From: an uncultured Pseudomonadota bacterium
GTDB lineage: Bacteria; Pseudomonadota; Gammaproteobacteria; Comchoanobacterales; Comchoanobacteraceae
DNA: 55,740 nucleotides
Direction of reading: 5' to 3'
Assembly (NCBI GenBank): GCA_913020085.1
Contig: CAJVZW010000006.1
Location: forward strand, 1 to 55,740
Shown: positions 44,670-53,191 of the stretch, in pieces
Numbering within the stretch: position 1 is the first letter of the stretch
How the letters are laid out: every line of letters begins with the position of its first letter
Notes under the pieces: model-generated
Databases searched by the model: none
What the model saw: only the letters and a program-made list of their open reading frames with translations
Told to the model about the DNA's origin: nothing
Translations under genes and position numbers: made by a program

Positions 44670-45623
44670 ATGAAAAACAAAAGGCTATCTCCGGTTTCAG
44701 TATTTGAAATACCCGACCCGATGTCAGGTAATAATGATCTTGTGGGTGAAATCAATCAATTTATTGATAGCAATAAAGATAACAGTGATTTCACAAGGGA
44801 TTTAATTGGACAAGTCACCAAGAAAAGTCAATCTTTTATGACAGATGTGAGCCAGATCGATATTGTTAAAAGCGCTGGAATTAACAGGGCACAAATGAGC
44901 GGTTTACTCAATTTACTCAAGACAGAAGTCAAAGATGAATCTGCTTTGCGAGTAATTAACTACATGATTGACAAAGCGCAGCAGATTGAATGTGGTAATT
45001 TTGGTAAGATATGGCGCGATAATATATTTCCGATAAAAATAAAGCCCTCAAAAGATCATACCCTGCTTTTAAATTTGGATAAGTCAATTGCAGCAGGGAT
45101 AGATATTAGTCATATCATACCTGAAGAGGGGACATTAGTAATATTTCCAGGGAACATAAGACAAACTATTACAAAACAGGAATTTGAGACTTTTACTAAC
45201 CTACTAAGTCATCTTAAGACTCAGGCTGATGATATCGTTGGTAATGAAGGGATCCGCATTGCGGATAATGATTCTAACGAACAAATGTATCAGAATATGA
45301 TAGGGATGATTAATCAGTTAGGTAAAAGTGTCCCGGATAATTTTAGTAAAGACCTGATAAAGCCTTTTCAGTACCTTTATAAGAGTATTTTAGCTGGGTT
45401 AGTTCAAAATAAGATTGTTGGCAGGAAGGGTTATGATTCCGCAATAAGTATCTGTAACTCATTTAGAATCAACCCAGGCTTAGTTGTTCCTAATTATCAA
45501 TCACCGTCATGGGCAAGCATTAATCCAAAGACAAAAGGCGGCGAGATTGCAATAAATGCTCTTAAAAAAATCGGGTTAGACGTAAGAACAAGAGACGGAC
45601 CCGGGAAAAACAACAGTACTTAA
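44670..45623 (+). CDS. Hypothetical protein, 317 residues
   Basis: I do not recognise this protein. It is soluble and mostly helical, without signal peptide or membrane span. N-terminal residues 1-60 are polar (SNKDNSDFTRDLIGQ); a strand-containing middle (IPEEGTLVIFPGNIRQTIT) lies near 155; the end is basic and polar (RDGPGKNNST). It has its own -10-like element and an A-rich leader like the next gene, and sits beside other unrecognised proteins, so it may belong to an accessory, possibly secreted, set. There is no similarity by eye to the giant paralogues. Confidence 0.6.
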   Translation: MKNKRLSPVSVFEIPDPMSGNNDLVGEINQFIDSNKDNSDFTRDLIGQVTKKSQSFMTDVSQIDIVKSAGINRAQMSGLLNLLKTEVKDESALRVINYMIDKAQQIECGNFGKIWRDNIFPIKIKPSKDHTLLLNLDKSIAAGIDISHIIPEEGTLVIFPGNIRQTITKQEFETFTNLLSHLKTQADDIVGNEGIRIADNDSNEQMYQNMIGMINQLGKSVPDNFSKDLIKPFQYLYKSILAGLVQNKIVGRKGYDSAISICNSFRINPGLVVPNYQSPSWASINPKTKGGEIAINALKKIGLDVRTRDGPGKNNST

Positions 45624-45629
45624 ATGAAC

Positions 45630-45635
45630 TATAAT
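45630..45635 (+). promoter_or_regulatory. Candidate -10 element before the gene at 45659
   Basis: TATAAT within ACTATAATTAAAATA lies 23 bases before the ATG, right after the preceding stop. The leader is almost entirely A and T with an AAAAAGAAAAA stretch. There is no clear -35. Confidence 0.45.
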
Positions 45636-45658
45636 TAAAATATAAAAAGAAAAATTAT

Positions 45659-46951
45659 ATGGTTAAAAGTATATTAGAAGAAATTATAAAGAATAAGGAT
45701 ATAAATATAACTGAAGCTCTTGGAAGGATTAAAGGCTCTGAGCTTGATGAATCCATGAGGGAAATAGTTCAAGATTTCTTTAACAGCAAGCGTCAATCAT
45801 ATAAAAAAGATCAACCACTAACATATGGCGAGCTGTTTACGCATAATCTAAACGCAGCAAATCTAAAAGAGTCTGAATACCTGATACCATTGTTCGGTGA
45901 AAAATCAACTGGATTTATATTAGATGAAAATGGAAAATTGACACATGATAATATATACGAAGCGATTATCAACTTAGACACACCATTAAATGACAAACGG
46001 ATTTGGGGTAACAAGAACCAGGCTTTCAAGTTAATCAAACAGAACTTATTAAAAGCATGTTGGTCAGCTGTGGGATTGAATAGTAAAACCGATAAAAAAC
46101 AGATAAATCGGGTTAAAGAACGGGTTGAAAAATTTATGATATCCGCCATAGAAAAAATCAAGATTGATCGTAACCTTGAAATTAGCATGGAGAACGAAGA
46201 TAACAAAGAGAACATTAGTGTTTCAAATGATGATAACAATGATGATTTGGATTCGGTTGCATCATATGATACTGATATATCCTACCCAGAGGACGAAGTA
46301 GAAGATTATATGCTTTTTAATGCTGAAGTAAATGGGATGGTTAAGAGTTTTATTGAATTCTATGAATTATTAGATAAAAATGCTTCAGAAGAAAATGAAA
46401 ATGCTCCAGAAGAAAATGTATTTAAGTTTTCTTCGCCGGCTATAGCTTCGAAAGCTGGGCCGAGTGAAATTTTGACAGAATACTTAGATGTATTAGATCA
46501 AGATTCCATTATGGATCCCTTTATAAAAGCAGAGCTTCTAAATATTGCCAGTCAAAATGTGCCCGCTCATGAACAACAATATGTTGATAAGGTGCGCGAT
46601 GATTTTCTTAAGGGAATAGCTGAGGGATTCACTGCTGAAGCTCCAGAGCTTAAGCGTGAACCTGCAAAGATGAAGTATAACACAGTGAAAGCAATATATT
46701 TGAGATCTGGTAAACCGTTAAAAAGAAATTCACATGAGTATAGTGATATGAACAAGGCAATGGGTAAATTGGAACCCAGGCAAAAGCTGACAAGATATGT
46801 TCTAGGATCAGAAGCGAAAGTCCACAAAAGTAAAGAAATCCCACCGACCTTATTTTCTGACAACATTACAGCAAATCTATCGTCGGTCAACCAAAAAGGA
46901 CCACCGACTGAAAAAAATAGTGGTCCAAAGAGAGGGCCGCGAGGGCCATAA
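45659..46951 (+). CDS. Hypothetical protein, 430 residues, with acidic central region
   Basis: An unrecognised hydrophilic protein. Residues 1-170 are helical and slightly basic. Residues about 175-225 are strongly acidic and probably disordered (NDDNNDDLDSVASYDTD and nearby). Residues about 240-255 contain a short repeat (SEENENAPEEN). The C-terminal 30 residues are basic and rich in Lys, Pro and Gly, ending PKRGPRGP. There is no signal peptide, membrane span or catalytic motif. The mixed-charge modular make-up and the neighbours suggest an accessory protein that may act outside the cell, but there is no direct evidence. It follows the 44670 gene and carries a similar promoter sequence. Confidence 0.6.
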   Translation: MVKSILEEIIKNKDINITEALGRIKGSELDESMREIVQDFFNSKRQSYKKDQPLTYGELFTHNLNAANLKESEYLIPLFGEKSTGFILDENGKLTHDNIYEAIINLDTPLNDKRIWGNKNQAFKLIKQNLLKACWSAVGLNSKTDKKQINRVKERVEKFMISAIEKIKIDRNLEISMENEDNKENISVSNDDNNDDLDSVASYDTDISYPEDEVEDYMLFNAEVNGMVKSFIEFYELLDKNASEENENAPEENVFKFSSPAIASKAGPSEILTEYLDVLDQDSIMDPFIKAELLNIASQNVPAHEQQYVDKVRDDFLKGIAEGFTAEAPELKREPAKMKYNTVKAIYLRSGKPLKRNSHEYSDMNKAMGKLEPRQKLTRYVLGSEAKVHKSKEIPPTLFSDNITANLSSVNQKGPPTEKNSGPKRGPRGP

Positions 46952-46987
46952 ATTGTTTAGCATATAAAATTTTGTTATAAATTGGAT

Positions 46988-47623
46988 ATGTCTAACGTAG
47001 TTCTATATTCCTTTCGACGTTGTCCTTATGCCATTGCTGCAAGGATTTCTATGGCTTTATCAAAAACTAATTACTTTCATCGTGAGATTAGTTTAAAAGA
47101 TAAGCCGGCTGAGCTATTGAATTTATCCCCAAAGGGAACGGTTCCTGTTTTAGTTATGGGTGATATTGTAATTGATGAAAGTGCTGATATCGTGAACTTA
47201 ATGTCACGACGTGCAGATATCCCAGTTTATAGTGATCGTGAGGGCAAAGGATTAATTGAAAAATTATTACAATCATTTTTACCAGCAATGCATAAGTATA
47301 AGTATGAATATTTAGCTAGCCCAGATGAGCGATTGATGGCGATGGCACAGATTACCCAAATACTATCTGAGTGGAATGATAAGCTGCATCAATCAAAATT
47401 TATTCTCCGTGATGAGATGTCCGACTGCGATATTAGAATGTATCCGCTTATATGGCAGTGTCAGAAAATAGATCCCATTTGGTTCCAAGAACAGAATTTA
47501 GCAGCGCTTAATCGTTGGATGTTATTTTGGCGCGAATTCCTTGAAACAACCGATATTATGAGAAAGTTTCCTTTGTGGGATAATCAGTCTCAAGGTGACT
47601 GGGTTGTGAATGATCACCGATAG
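46988..47623 (+). CDS. Glutathione S-transferase-like protein
   Basis: A 211-residue protein with an N-terminal thioredoxin-like GST domain: VLYSFRRCPYAIAARISMAL, including the Arg-Cys-Pro-Tyr motif, then GTVPVLVMGD and the DESADIVNLM segment that would contact glutathione. The C-terminal half is helical as in GSTs (PLIWQC, ALNRWMLFWREFLET). It could conjugate or reduce with glutathione; the CPYA motif resembles the Omega/glutaredoxin-like GSTs with an active-site Cys. The start is ATG 46988; the TTG two codons earlier is less likely. It is a single-gene unit. Confidence 0.85.
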   Translation: MSNVVLYSFRRCPYAIAARISMALSKTNYFHREISLKDKPAELLNLSPKGTVPVLVMGDIVIDESADIVNLMSRRADIPVYSDREGKGLIEKLLQSFLPAMHKYKYEYLASPDERLMAMAQITQILSEWNDKLHQSKFILRDEMSDCDIRMYPLIWQCQKIDPIWFQEQNLAALNRWMLFWREFLETTDIMRKFPLWDNQSQGDWVVNDHR

Positions 47624-47728
47624 CGGTATTTGCAAATAACTTGTCCTTGATATCCTAAATAATAAATCAGGAACTAGGATATAACTTTCTTCACTACAAC
47701 CATTATATGGCTGACTATATTGCTATTA

Positions 47729-48358
47729 ATGACAATCTTACGAGCGCTGATTACATGCTGGTGGATTATCTCCGGCACAATGACAATATACCCCCTCGAT
47801 ATAGGCGTTATTTGTTTACTGTTTAACTTACATGGCTACTTAATAAGGTCAGTATACCGTGTTGTCAGAGCAAATATGTGTTCACACCTGGCAGAGGAGG
47901 GGATAAAGAGTGAACGATTAATTAGGCCTATTTGCCTAATTTTGGAGTGTATAACTTTCGAACTAGTTCCGGCTATCATGGGGTTTGTTTTGATAGGACT
48001 GTGGCTGGCAAAGAAATCTCTTTTTTATTTTATACTATGTCAAATGATCGTGGGCATTTATCATCACTGTGATATCTACAAACCCAGAAAATCCAAGATT
48101 CTGAAGTGGCAAGATGAGCTGTTAAATGTAATCAAATATATACTCTTTTTGTTGGTCCTGACCGGACTTGAATCATACATGATGAAACACCCAGGAGTGA
48201 TAATGGTTTATTTTAATCATCAAGTATCAGGAATGATTCATGGGATTTTAAGAATTCATAATAATTATCCGATACTCCAGCGGTCAAAACGCCTCATGCA
48301 ATTAAGAACTCAATACATTGGGGGTAAAAAAGCTAATAAAAATATCTTGGCCAAGTGA
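47729..48358 (+). CDS. Unrecognised membrane protein, 209 residues
   Basis: Four hydrophobic segments can be seen: at the start (MTILRALITCWWIISG), YPLDIGVICLLFNL, around residue 85-115 (LILECITFELVPAIMGFVLI) and near residue 145 (YILFLLVLTGLE). Basic loops lie between them, and the C-terminus is hydrophilic. No family is recognised. The start is taken as ATG 47729. There is a 105-base gap after the GST-like gene and no strong promoter or terminator. A decayed gene fragment lies downstream on the other strand. Confidence 0.55.
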   Translation: MTILRALITCWWIISGTMTIYPLDIGVICLLFNLHGYLIRSVYRVVRANMCSHLAEEGIKSERLIRPICLILECITFELVPAIMGFVLIGLWLAKKSLFYFILCQMIVGIYHHCDIYKPRKSKILKWQDELLNVIKYILFLLVLTGLESYMMKHPGVIMVYFNHQVSGMIHGILRIHNNYPILQRSKRLMQLRTQYIGGKKANKNILAK

Positions 48359-48473
48359 AGCGCTTAGGTTTTGTGGCTTTAAGTTTCTGCAAGATAATGA
48401 TCATAGTAAGTTGCTTAAAGAATTTTAGATAATATGAATGTAAAAAAATTATCTAAAATCGTATAAGCATTTA

Positions 48474-48599
48474 TTACCGGTCAACAAGAAAGAGTTTTTC
48501 GCAATCACATTTACCAGGCTCGTAAGTATCTTCAATAAATAGTAATGGTGCAGGTCTATTTACTTCACCGAAGCCACAAAGAAACTGCCCACCAGCTAT
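48474..48599 (-). pseudogene. Short gene remnant in the 48359-48835 intergenic region
   Basis: The 477 bases between the membrane-protein gene and the next minus-strand gene contain no intact gene. On the minus strand, 41 codons are open between a TGA (48600-48602) and a TAA (48474-48476), with protein-like content: QFLCGFGEVNRPAPLLFIED, then CDCEKLFLV near the end. There is no start codon with a ribosome site, so this reads as the C-terminal tail of a decayed gene. I do not recognise the family. The rest of the gap is AT-rich and featureless apart from the terminator at its right end. Confidence 0.35.
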
Positions 48600-48790
48600 T
48601 CATATAGATAAAATATATACCTTAGATAAAGTTATCACTGCTTACTTGAGTAAATCTTTTCTGTAAATGATCGATACTTATTTTTTTACAAGTTGGCAAT
48701 ATATTCTGGAAAACAATATAAATTTCCTATTATCATTGACCGCGTACCAAAAGTACTATTAAAAAGACAATTTGATCTAAATGATTAACT

Positions 48791-48821
48791 AAAAAAATAG
48801 GCCCCTAATAAAGGAGCCTAT
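48791..48821 (-). terminator. Intrinsic terminator of the gene at 48836-49867
   Basis: On the minus strand, ATAGGCTCC and GGGGCCTAT form a 9-base stem with one mismatch and a short TTTATTA loop, directly followed by TTTTTTT (48791-48797 on the plus strand). It begins 15 bases after the stop codon. This is a textbook Rho-independent layout. Confidence 0.85.
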
Positions 48822-48835
48822 CATCATATTATTGT

Positions 48836-49867
48836 TTAATTTCCAGCTACAAGCCTATCTGGTCCGTTCTCAACTCCCCTTAGGCTCATATTCATTGTGT
48901 CTGTTACCGAATTAAAACCTTCCACTGTTTCTGTTGTAATTTTAGCTGTTTCACGTGGATTTCGCCTGTTTTCTAAATCGGAATATGCTTTGAAAACATC
49001 TCGGCCTAATAAATCTTTATGATCGCTGCCCCAATTCTCCTTGAAAGCTTTTAGGTGTTCTTGGTATTTATCATTACTTTCTTGGACTTTATCATAATAT
49101 TCGCTCATGATCTCATCTGGTCTTTTACCATCAACCACACCACCTATAAAACCAGCAGTTTTTACATCTTTCACAACTTTTGCTCCCAATTCATTAAGTC
49201 TATTCTGCTCTGCATACCTTCTATAACTGAGGTCAATATTATCAAGACAATAGTTAACAAGATTTGGGATTCTCACTGTAAAGAGGTTGACTATACTATC
49301 AAGAAGTCTTTCGAAGAACGGCAATGCTTTGGTATACCATGGCTTTGAAACGTTTTTTTCGAGAAAAGCACAAATATCAAGCCATATTCTTACACAGTTT
49401 GCATAGGCGCCATGAAATCCCTTACCGTTGATTTGAGCTGTAATTTTTTCATAATCTCCTACTTCTGTGGTCTGAATATCCAATTTTGTCACCAATTCCT
49501 TTACGGCCGCCTTTTTGATTTTATTCCTTAATTCCTCATTTTCGTCACCTCGCAATGTTTTCATACTACCCTTCACATCATTAGCTAAATCCCCAAGCTT
49601 TTGTCCTCTTAGTAGGGCTTGGAAGTCTCTAGTGGTAATTTTCGAACGCCGATCTGATAATGAGCGTATAATCTTGTTGAGGTCTTTTATGGCCCCTTCT
49701 GTCATGGCCTTGCTTACGATGAGTTCTTCTTGCTGGTCTTTTAATTTATTCTCATATTTTCTTTTATGGTTCTCAAGCTCATAGTTTTCTACACTATGTA
49801 ATTTTTTTCCACCTGCAAATGAACTGCTAAGTTTCTTTTTTTCTCTTGGATTAAATTCTTTTGGCAT
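48836..49867 (-). CDS. Hypothetical protein, 343 residues, with N-terminal coiled coil
   Basis: An unrecognised, strongly charged protein. The first 20 residues are basic. Residues about 27-80 (ELENHKRKYENKLKDQQEEL onwards) form a likely coiled coil. The central part near residues 150-215 is more hydrophobic (IWLDICAFLEKNV, FERLLDSIVNLFTVRIP) and could be a helical bundle or membrane-associating segment. A second helical, charged region follows (EYYDKVQESNDKYQEHLKAF). GGAGAG lies about 5 bases before the ATG and a clear intrinsic terminator follows, so it is its own transcript, divergent from the antiporter gene. Coiled coil plus lack of enzyme motifs would suit a secreted host-interacting protein, but this is inference. 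Confidence 0.65.
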   Translation of the reverse strand: MPKEFNPREKKKLSSSFAGGKKLHSVENYELENHKRKYENKLKDQQEELIVSKAMTEGAIKDLNKIIRSLSDRRSKITTRDFQALLRGQKLGDLANDVKGSMKTLRGDENEELRNKIKKAAVKELVTKLDIQTTEVGDYEKITAQINGKGFHGAYANCVRIWLDICAFLEKNVSKPWYTKALPFFERLLDSIVNLFTVRIPNLVNYCLDNIDLSYRRYAEQNRLNELGAKVVKDVKTAGFIGGVVDGKRPDEIMSEYYDKVQESNDKYQEHLKAFKENWGSDHKDLLGRDVFKAYSDLENRRNPRETAKITTETVEGFNSVTDTMNMSLRGVENGPDRLVAGN

Positions 49868-50040
49868 TTTTTCTCTCCGGTTGTTATTTTTATTTTACGG
49901 TTACTCCTTAATATATAGCATATAAAATAATAAATGCATGATTTTGAATATTTTTTTTATTATGTCTCAAGCCTGGCATTACGTGATATATCGAAGCTGC
50001 GGTGATTATGATAAATTATACCAGCTAGGAAGAGTTGCAT

Positions 50041-51333
50041 ATGTTTTATTTTCGTCATTTACTGCCCATGATTTCTTTTATCTTGCTATTTGTAGGCAGC
50101 GGGATTTACTTTACTTTTCTCGGGGAAAACAACGCTTTTTATCAGCTACAGCCAGTTGTTGCCATTCTTCCAGCAATTGGTGCTGCATGGCTACTTTGTA
50201 CCCGAGATAAATCACCATTAAATGCATTTCTTTCTGGGGTTGGGCATCATGATATTCTATCTATGTGCGTGATATTCCTTCTAGCAGGTGCTTTTAGTCA
50301 AGTGACTAATGATGTTGGAAGTGTTAACGCAACAGTAAACTTAGCTTTGTCATTGATCAGTGATAAGTGGTTATTGGTGGGGGTGTTTTTGGTAACTGCT
50401 TTTATCAGTACGGCTGTTGGGACGTCGATGGGAGCCATTGCGACGATTGCCCCCATTGTTGCTAGTATGGGAGCTCATATAACATGCCCAATGCCATTAA
50501 TGGCAGCAACAGTTGTTGGTGGCGCAATGTTTGGTGATAATTTATCCTTGGTTTCTGATACCACCATTGCATCCGTCAGTTCACAAGGAGCCGACAGTCG
50601 CAGCAAGTTTCTACTCAATGCTAAAATTGCGCTTGTAAGTGGAGTGGTTACTCTGGGCCTATTGATAATGCTCGGAGGAATAAAGGGGCAGATAACTGTA
50701 TCAGAATATCAACCTATGCTTGTACTGCCATACTTCTTGCTAATATTTTTGGCGTTGTCTGGTATTAATGTTTACATATCACTTGTCATATCCACATTGT
50801 CTGCCATGGTCTTAGGGCTAGCCCTCAGTGACATAAATATTATTAACTTATGTAAAAGTGTTCACACTGGTTTTATGAGTATGCAAGATATTATGTTGTT
50901 GTCACTGATGGTTGGAGGGCTATCTGGATTGGTAGGGGACCAGTTCATGCATCAAGCAGCAAAGGATTTATCAGGGTATGCACGTCGGTATGGGATGGGT
51001 AAAAAAGTTGTGGCATTATTAATTGCAAAGATGGGGGCATTATTTGACTTGCTGCTTGCAAATAACACAATTGCCATTATTGTCAGTGGACAGATTGCGA
51101 AAGAAATGGCCAATGAGCATAATATCCCGGCCCATGAAAGTGCTGCTTGGTTAGATATTGGCTCGTGTATCATGCAAGGGTTGATTCCCTATGGCGCACA
51201 GGTTCTACTTGTAAGCTCAATCACAGGTATTTCGCCATTGTCTGTTGCAATACAGGTATATTACTGTATGATTCTGGGTGTGATTAGTGTTGGGTATATA
51301 TTAATTTTCACAACCATTGATAAAAATATTTAA
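50041..51333 (+). CDS. NhaC-type Na+/H+ antiporter family protein
   Basis: A 430-residue membrane transporter with about 11 helices. The sequences LAGAFSQVTNDVGSVNATVN, FISTAVGTSMGAIATIAPIV and GGAMFGDNLSLVSDTTIASV are the conserved core of NhaC-like antiporters. The pairs N/D in TNDVGS and GDN...SDT are the likely ion-binding residues. It would exchange Na+ (or another cation or organic anion) for H+ at the inner membrane. The start is ATG 50041, with AGGAAG 7-8 bases before. The degenerate P-type ATPase gene follows after 25 bases in the same direction, so they are probably an operon. Rhodopsin-driven proton export elsewhere in the window could power it; that is inference. Confidence 0.88.
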   Translation: MFYFRHLLPMISFILLFVGSGIYFTFLGENNAFYQLQPVVAILPAIGAAWLLCTRDKSPLNAFLSGVGHHDILSMCVIFLLAGAFSQVTNDVGSVNATVNLALSLISDKWLLVGVFLVTAFISTAVGTSMGAIATIAPIVASMGAHITCPMPLMAATVVGGAMFGDNLSLVSDTTIASVSSQGADSRSKFLLNAKIALVSGVVTLGLLIMLGGIKGQITVSEYQPMLVLPYFLLIFLALSGINVYISLVISTLSAMVLGLALSDINIINLCKSVHTGFMSMQDIMLLSLMVGGLSGLVGDQFMHQAAKDLSGYARRYGMGKKVVALLIAKMGALFDLLLANNTIAIIVSGQIAKEMANEHNIPAHESAAWLDIGSCIMQGLIPYGAQVLLVSSITGISPLSVAIQVYYCMILGVISVGYILIFTTIDKNI

Positions 51334-51358
51334 TTTAAACTCTGAAAGAGGAAGATGA

Positions 51359-53191
51359 ATGCAAAGTTGCTGCCAAAAAGAACATTCAAATCTAAATTCT
51401 CTGTGGTATCGTTCTGTCATCATGTCAGGGATCGGATTACTGATGATGGTTCCGCTTGTTGAATCGATGATTTTACATGCCAGTTTTACACTGCCGGCTA
51501 TGGGGGCACTATTTTCTTACATGTTGTGGGTATTATATTCAGATTTTAGCAAAGAAATGGGACGTTTTATCGCCACATTGTTTGCGATTTCAGGAATTAT
51601 TTTATCGCCGGTTTACTTGAGCGGGTCATTATTAGCGGTTACATTTTCCATGTCTACTGCCATGTTGGCTGGGATCCTATTTTTCCAGTTGCCCGGACAT
51701 GGAGAAAATCACTCACTGCTCACCATCCCTTCAACTGACCGAATTGTGGTATTTCTGGCTGCGATGAGTAGCGTTCTCTCTATTATGCATATCTGGATGC
51801 CCTTTATTGATGCAGGGCATATGATGCTTCATGAGGCGTTTATTGCTCTAGGTGCGGTAAACTTAGGCGCGTATTACCAAACCAAACACAGAACGCACTT
51901 GCACGGACATAATTTCAAGCAGGAAGTTTATCATAGTGAAATGAAAAAAAACGTGCAGATTAATGATCTTAAAAAAGGAGATGTTATTAAAATAAACTCT
52001 CCAACTGTATTGCCAATGTCTTTTAATCTGGTAAGCGGAATGGCAAGACAGGATGAGAAACTGATAAAGACTCCTGGAATGTTTCCAGCTGATAGTGAGG
52101 TATTATATGGTCAAATAGAAGTGCTTGAGAGTTATCACAGATCTCATGGGAACAATGAATTTGAAGAGCAGTCAATGGCCAATCATTTCTTATTAATGAT
52201 TCTGCTTATCGGGGCTGTCAGTGGGCTGTATTATGGGCTAAGTGCTGGTTTGTTGTTGGAAGGGGTTAAGTACTTCATTATTAATATGACTGTATGCTGT
52301 CCATGTGTATTTTTAATTGCTAGCCCAAAACTGAAGCAAACCCTTTTTGAATGGGCAGAGCAGCACAATATTGCTTCCAATAAATCCCCCAAATGTAATG
52401 AGATTGATACATATGTATTTGATCGTACAGGAACATTATATCATCCTGACCCAGATAATCTGGCGGGGCGATACGTTATTAATAAGCAATCACTCGACCT
52501 ATTAAAATCACTGAAAGCCAAAGGTAAAGAAATATTTATTCTAAGTGGCCACAATGACAAAGAAAATCTAGAAAACTGTAGAGACCAGCTCAAAGACTAT
52601 GTAAGGCCAGGTAATATTTTATTTGATAAGCATTATCATAAGCTCGGTACCAAAAATATTTTTATAAGCAATTTGCAGAGTAAGGGAAAAAAGGTTTGCA
52701 TGGTGGGTGATGGTAATAACGACGCCAAAGCTTTATCACAAGCTGACCTTGGAATTGGAGTTCGTCAGACACAAGATGATTGTATTCAATCGGTTGTTGA
52801 CCATGCTAATTTTATAGTTAAGCCAAGCCAACTGAAGATGATTCCTGATATTGTGACTCAAGCTACAAAAGTACAATCCTTGGTGAATCAATTTACTATG
52901 GCGGCAGGTCTGTATCATTTGTTAATGTTGGGCCTTGTGAATGGTGGCTATCTAATGATGTTCTCCGCAAGTTTCCCTGAGATGCTTGGTTGCGTTATGA
53001 TGTCTGCATTTTGTATTTCATTGCAGTTTTTTGTTGAAGCTGCTCGCAGCAATTTGATAAAACATAAGCCGCTGGATGCTAAGGGTTCTCAGGAGATTAT
53101 TACACCTTGTAGAAAATCCTGCTGTCAAAAAAATATTTTAAGTGGACTTCTATGCCCTGAAATTCCGAGAAGGACTGTAGATGTTAACTGA
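51359..53191 (+). CDS. Degenerate P1B-type ATPase-like membrane protein lacking the nucleotide-binding domain
   Basis: 610 residues built on a heavy-metal P-type ATPase plan. Membrane helices fill the N-terminal 180 residues, the metal-site motif CCPC is at 313-316, the phosphorylation motif reads DRTGT at 355-359 (normally DKTGT), and the hinge GDGNND is at 450-455. Only 95 residues separate these last two, against roughly 195 in CopA-type pumps, so the N-domain is missing. TGES of the actuator domain is not recognisable and TGD is replaced by SGH. An identical pentapeptide SCCQK occurs at residues 3-7 and 587-591, perhaps metal-binding. It may be a non-pumping metal sensor or chaperone, or an eroded pump. 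Start 51359 or 51355 region; it overlaps the next gene by 11 bases. Confidence 0.8.
   Translation: MQSCCQKEHSNLNSLWYRSVIMSGIGLLMMVPLVESMILHASFTLPAMGALFSYMLWVLYSDFSKEMGRFIATLFAISGIILSPVYLSGSLLAVTFSMSTAMLAGILFFQLPGHGENHSLLTIPSTDRIVVFLAAMSSVLSIMHIWMPFIDAGHMMLHEAFIALGAVNLGAYYQTKHRTHLHGHNFKQEVYHSEMKKNVQINDLKKGDVIKINSPTVLPMSFNLVSGMARQDEKLIKTPGMFPADSEVLYGQIEVLESYHRSHGNNEFEEQSMANHFLLMILLIGAVSGLYYGLSAGLLLEGVKYFIINMTVCCPCVFLIASPKLKQTLFEWAEQHNIASNKSPKCNEIDTYVFDRTGTLYHPDPDNLAGRYVINKQSLDLLKSLKAKGKEIFILSGHNDKENLENCRDQLKDYVRPGNILFDKHYHKLGTKNIFISNLQSKGKKVCMVGDGNNDAKALSQADLGIGVRQTQDDCIQSVVDHANFIVKPSQLKMIPDIVTQATKVQSLVNQFTMAAGLYHLLMLGLVNGGYLMMFSASFPEMLGCVMMSAFCISLQFFVEAARSNLIKHKPLDAKGSQEIITPCRKSCCQKNILSGLLCPEIPRRTVDVN

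Noticed and set aside
49938..50210. A 90-codon frame beginning upstream of the antiporter gene
   Set aside because: It runs into the antiporter gene in another frame and has no family features, while the antiporter frame has a good ribosome site and conserved motifs.
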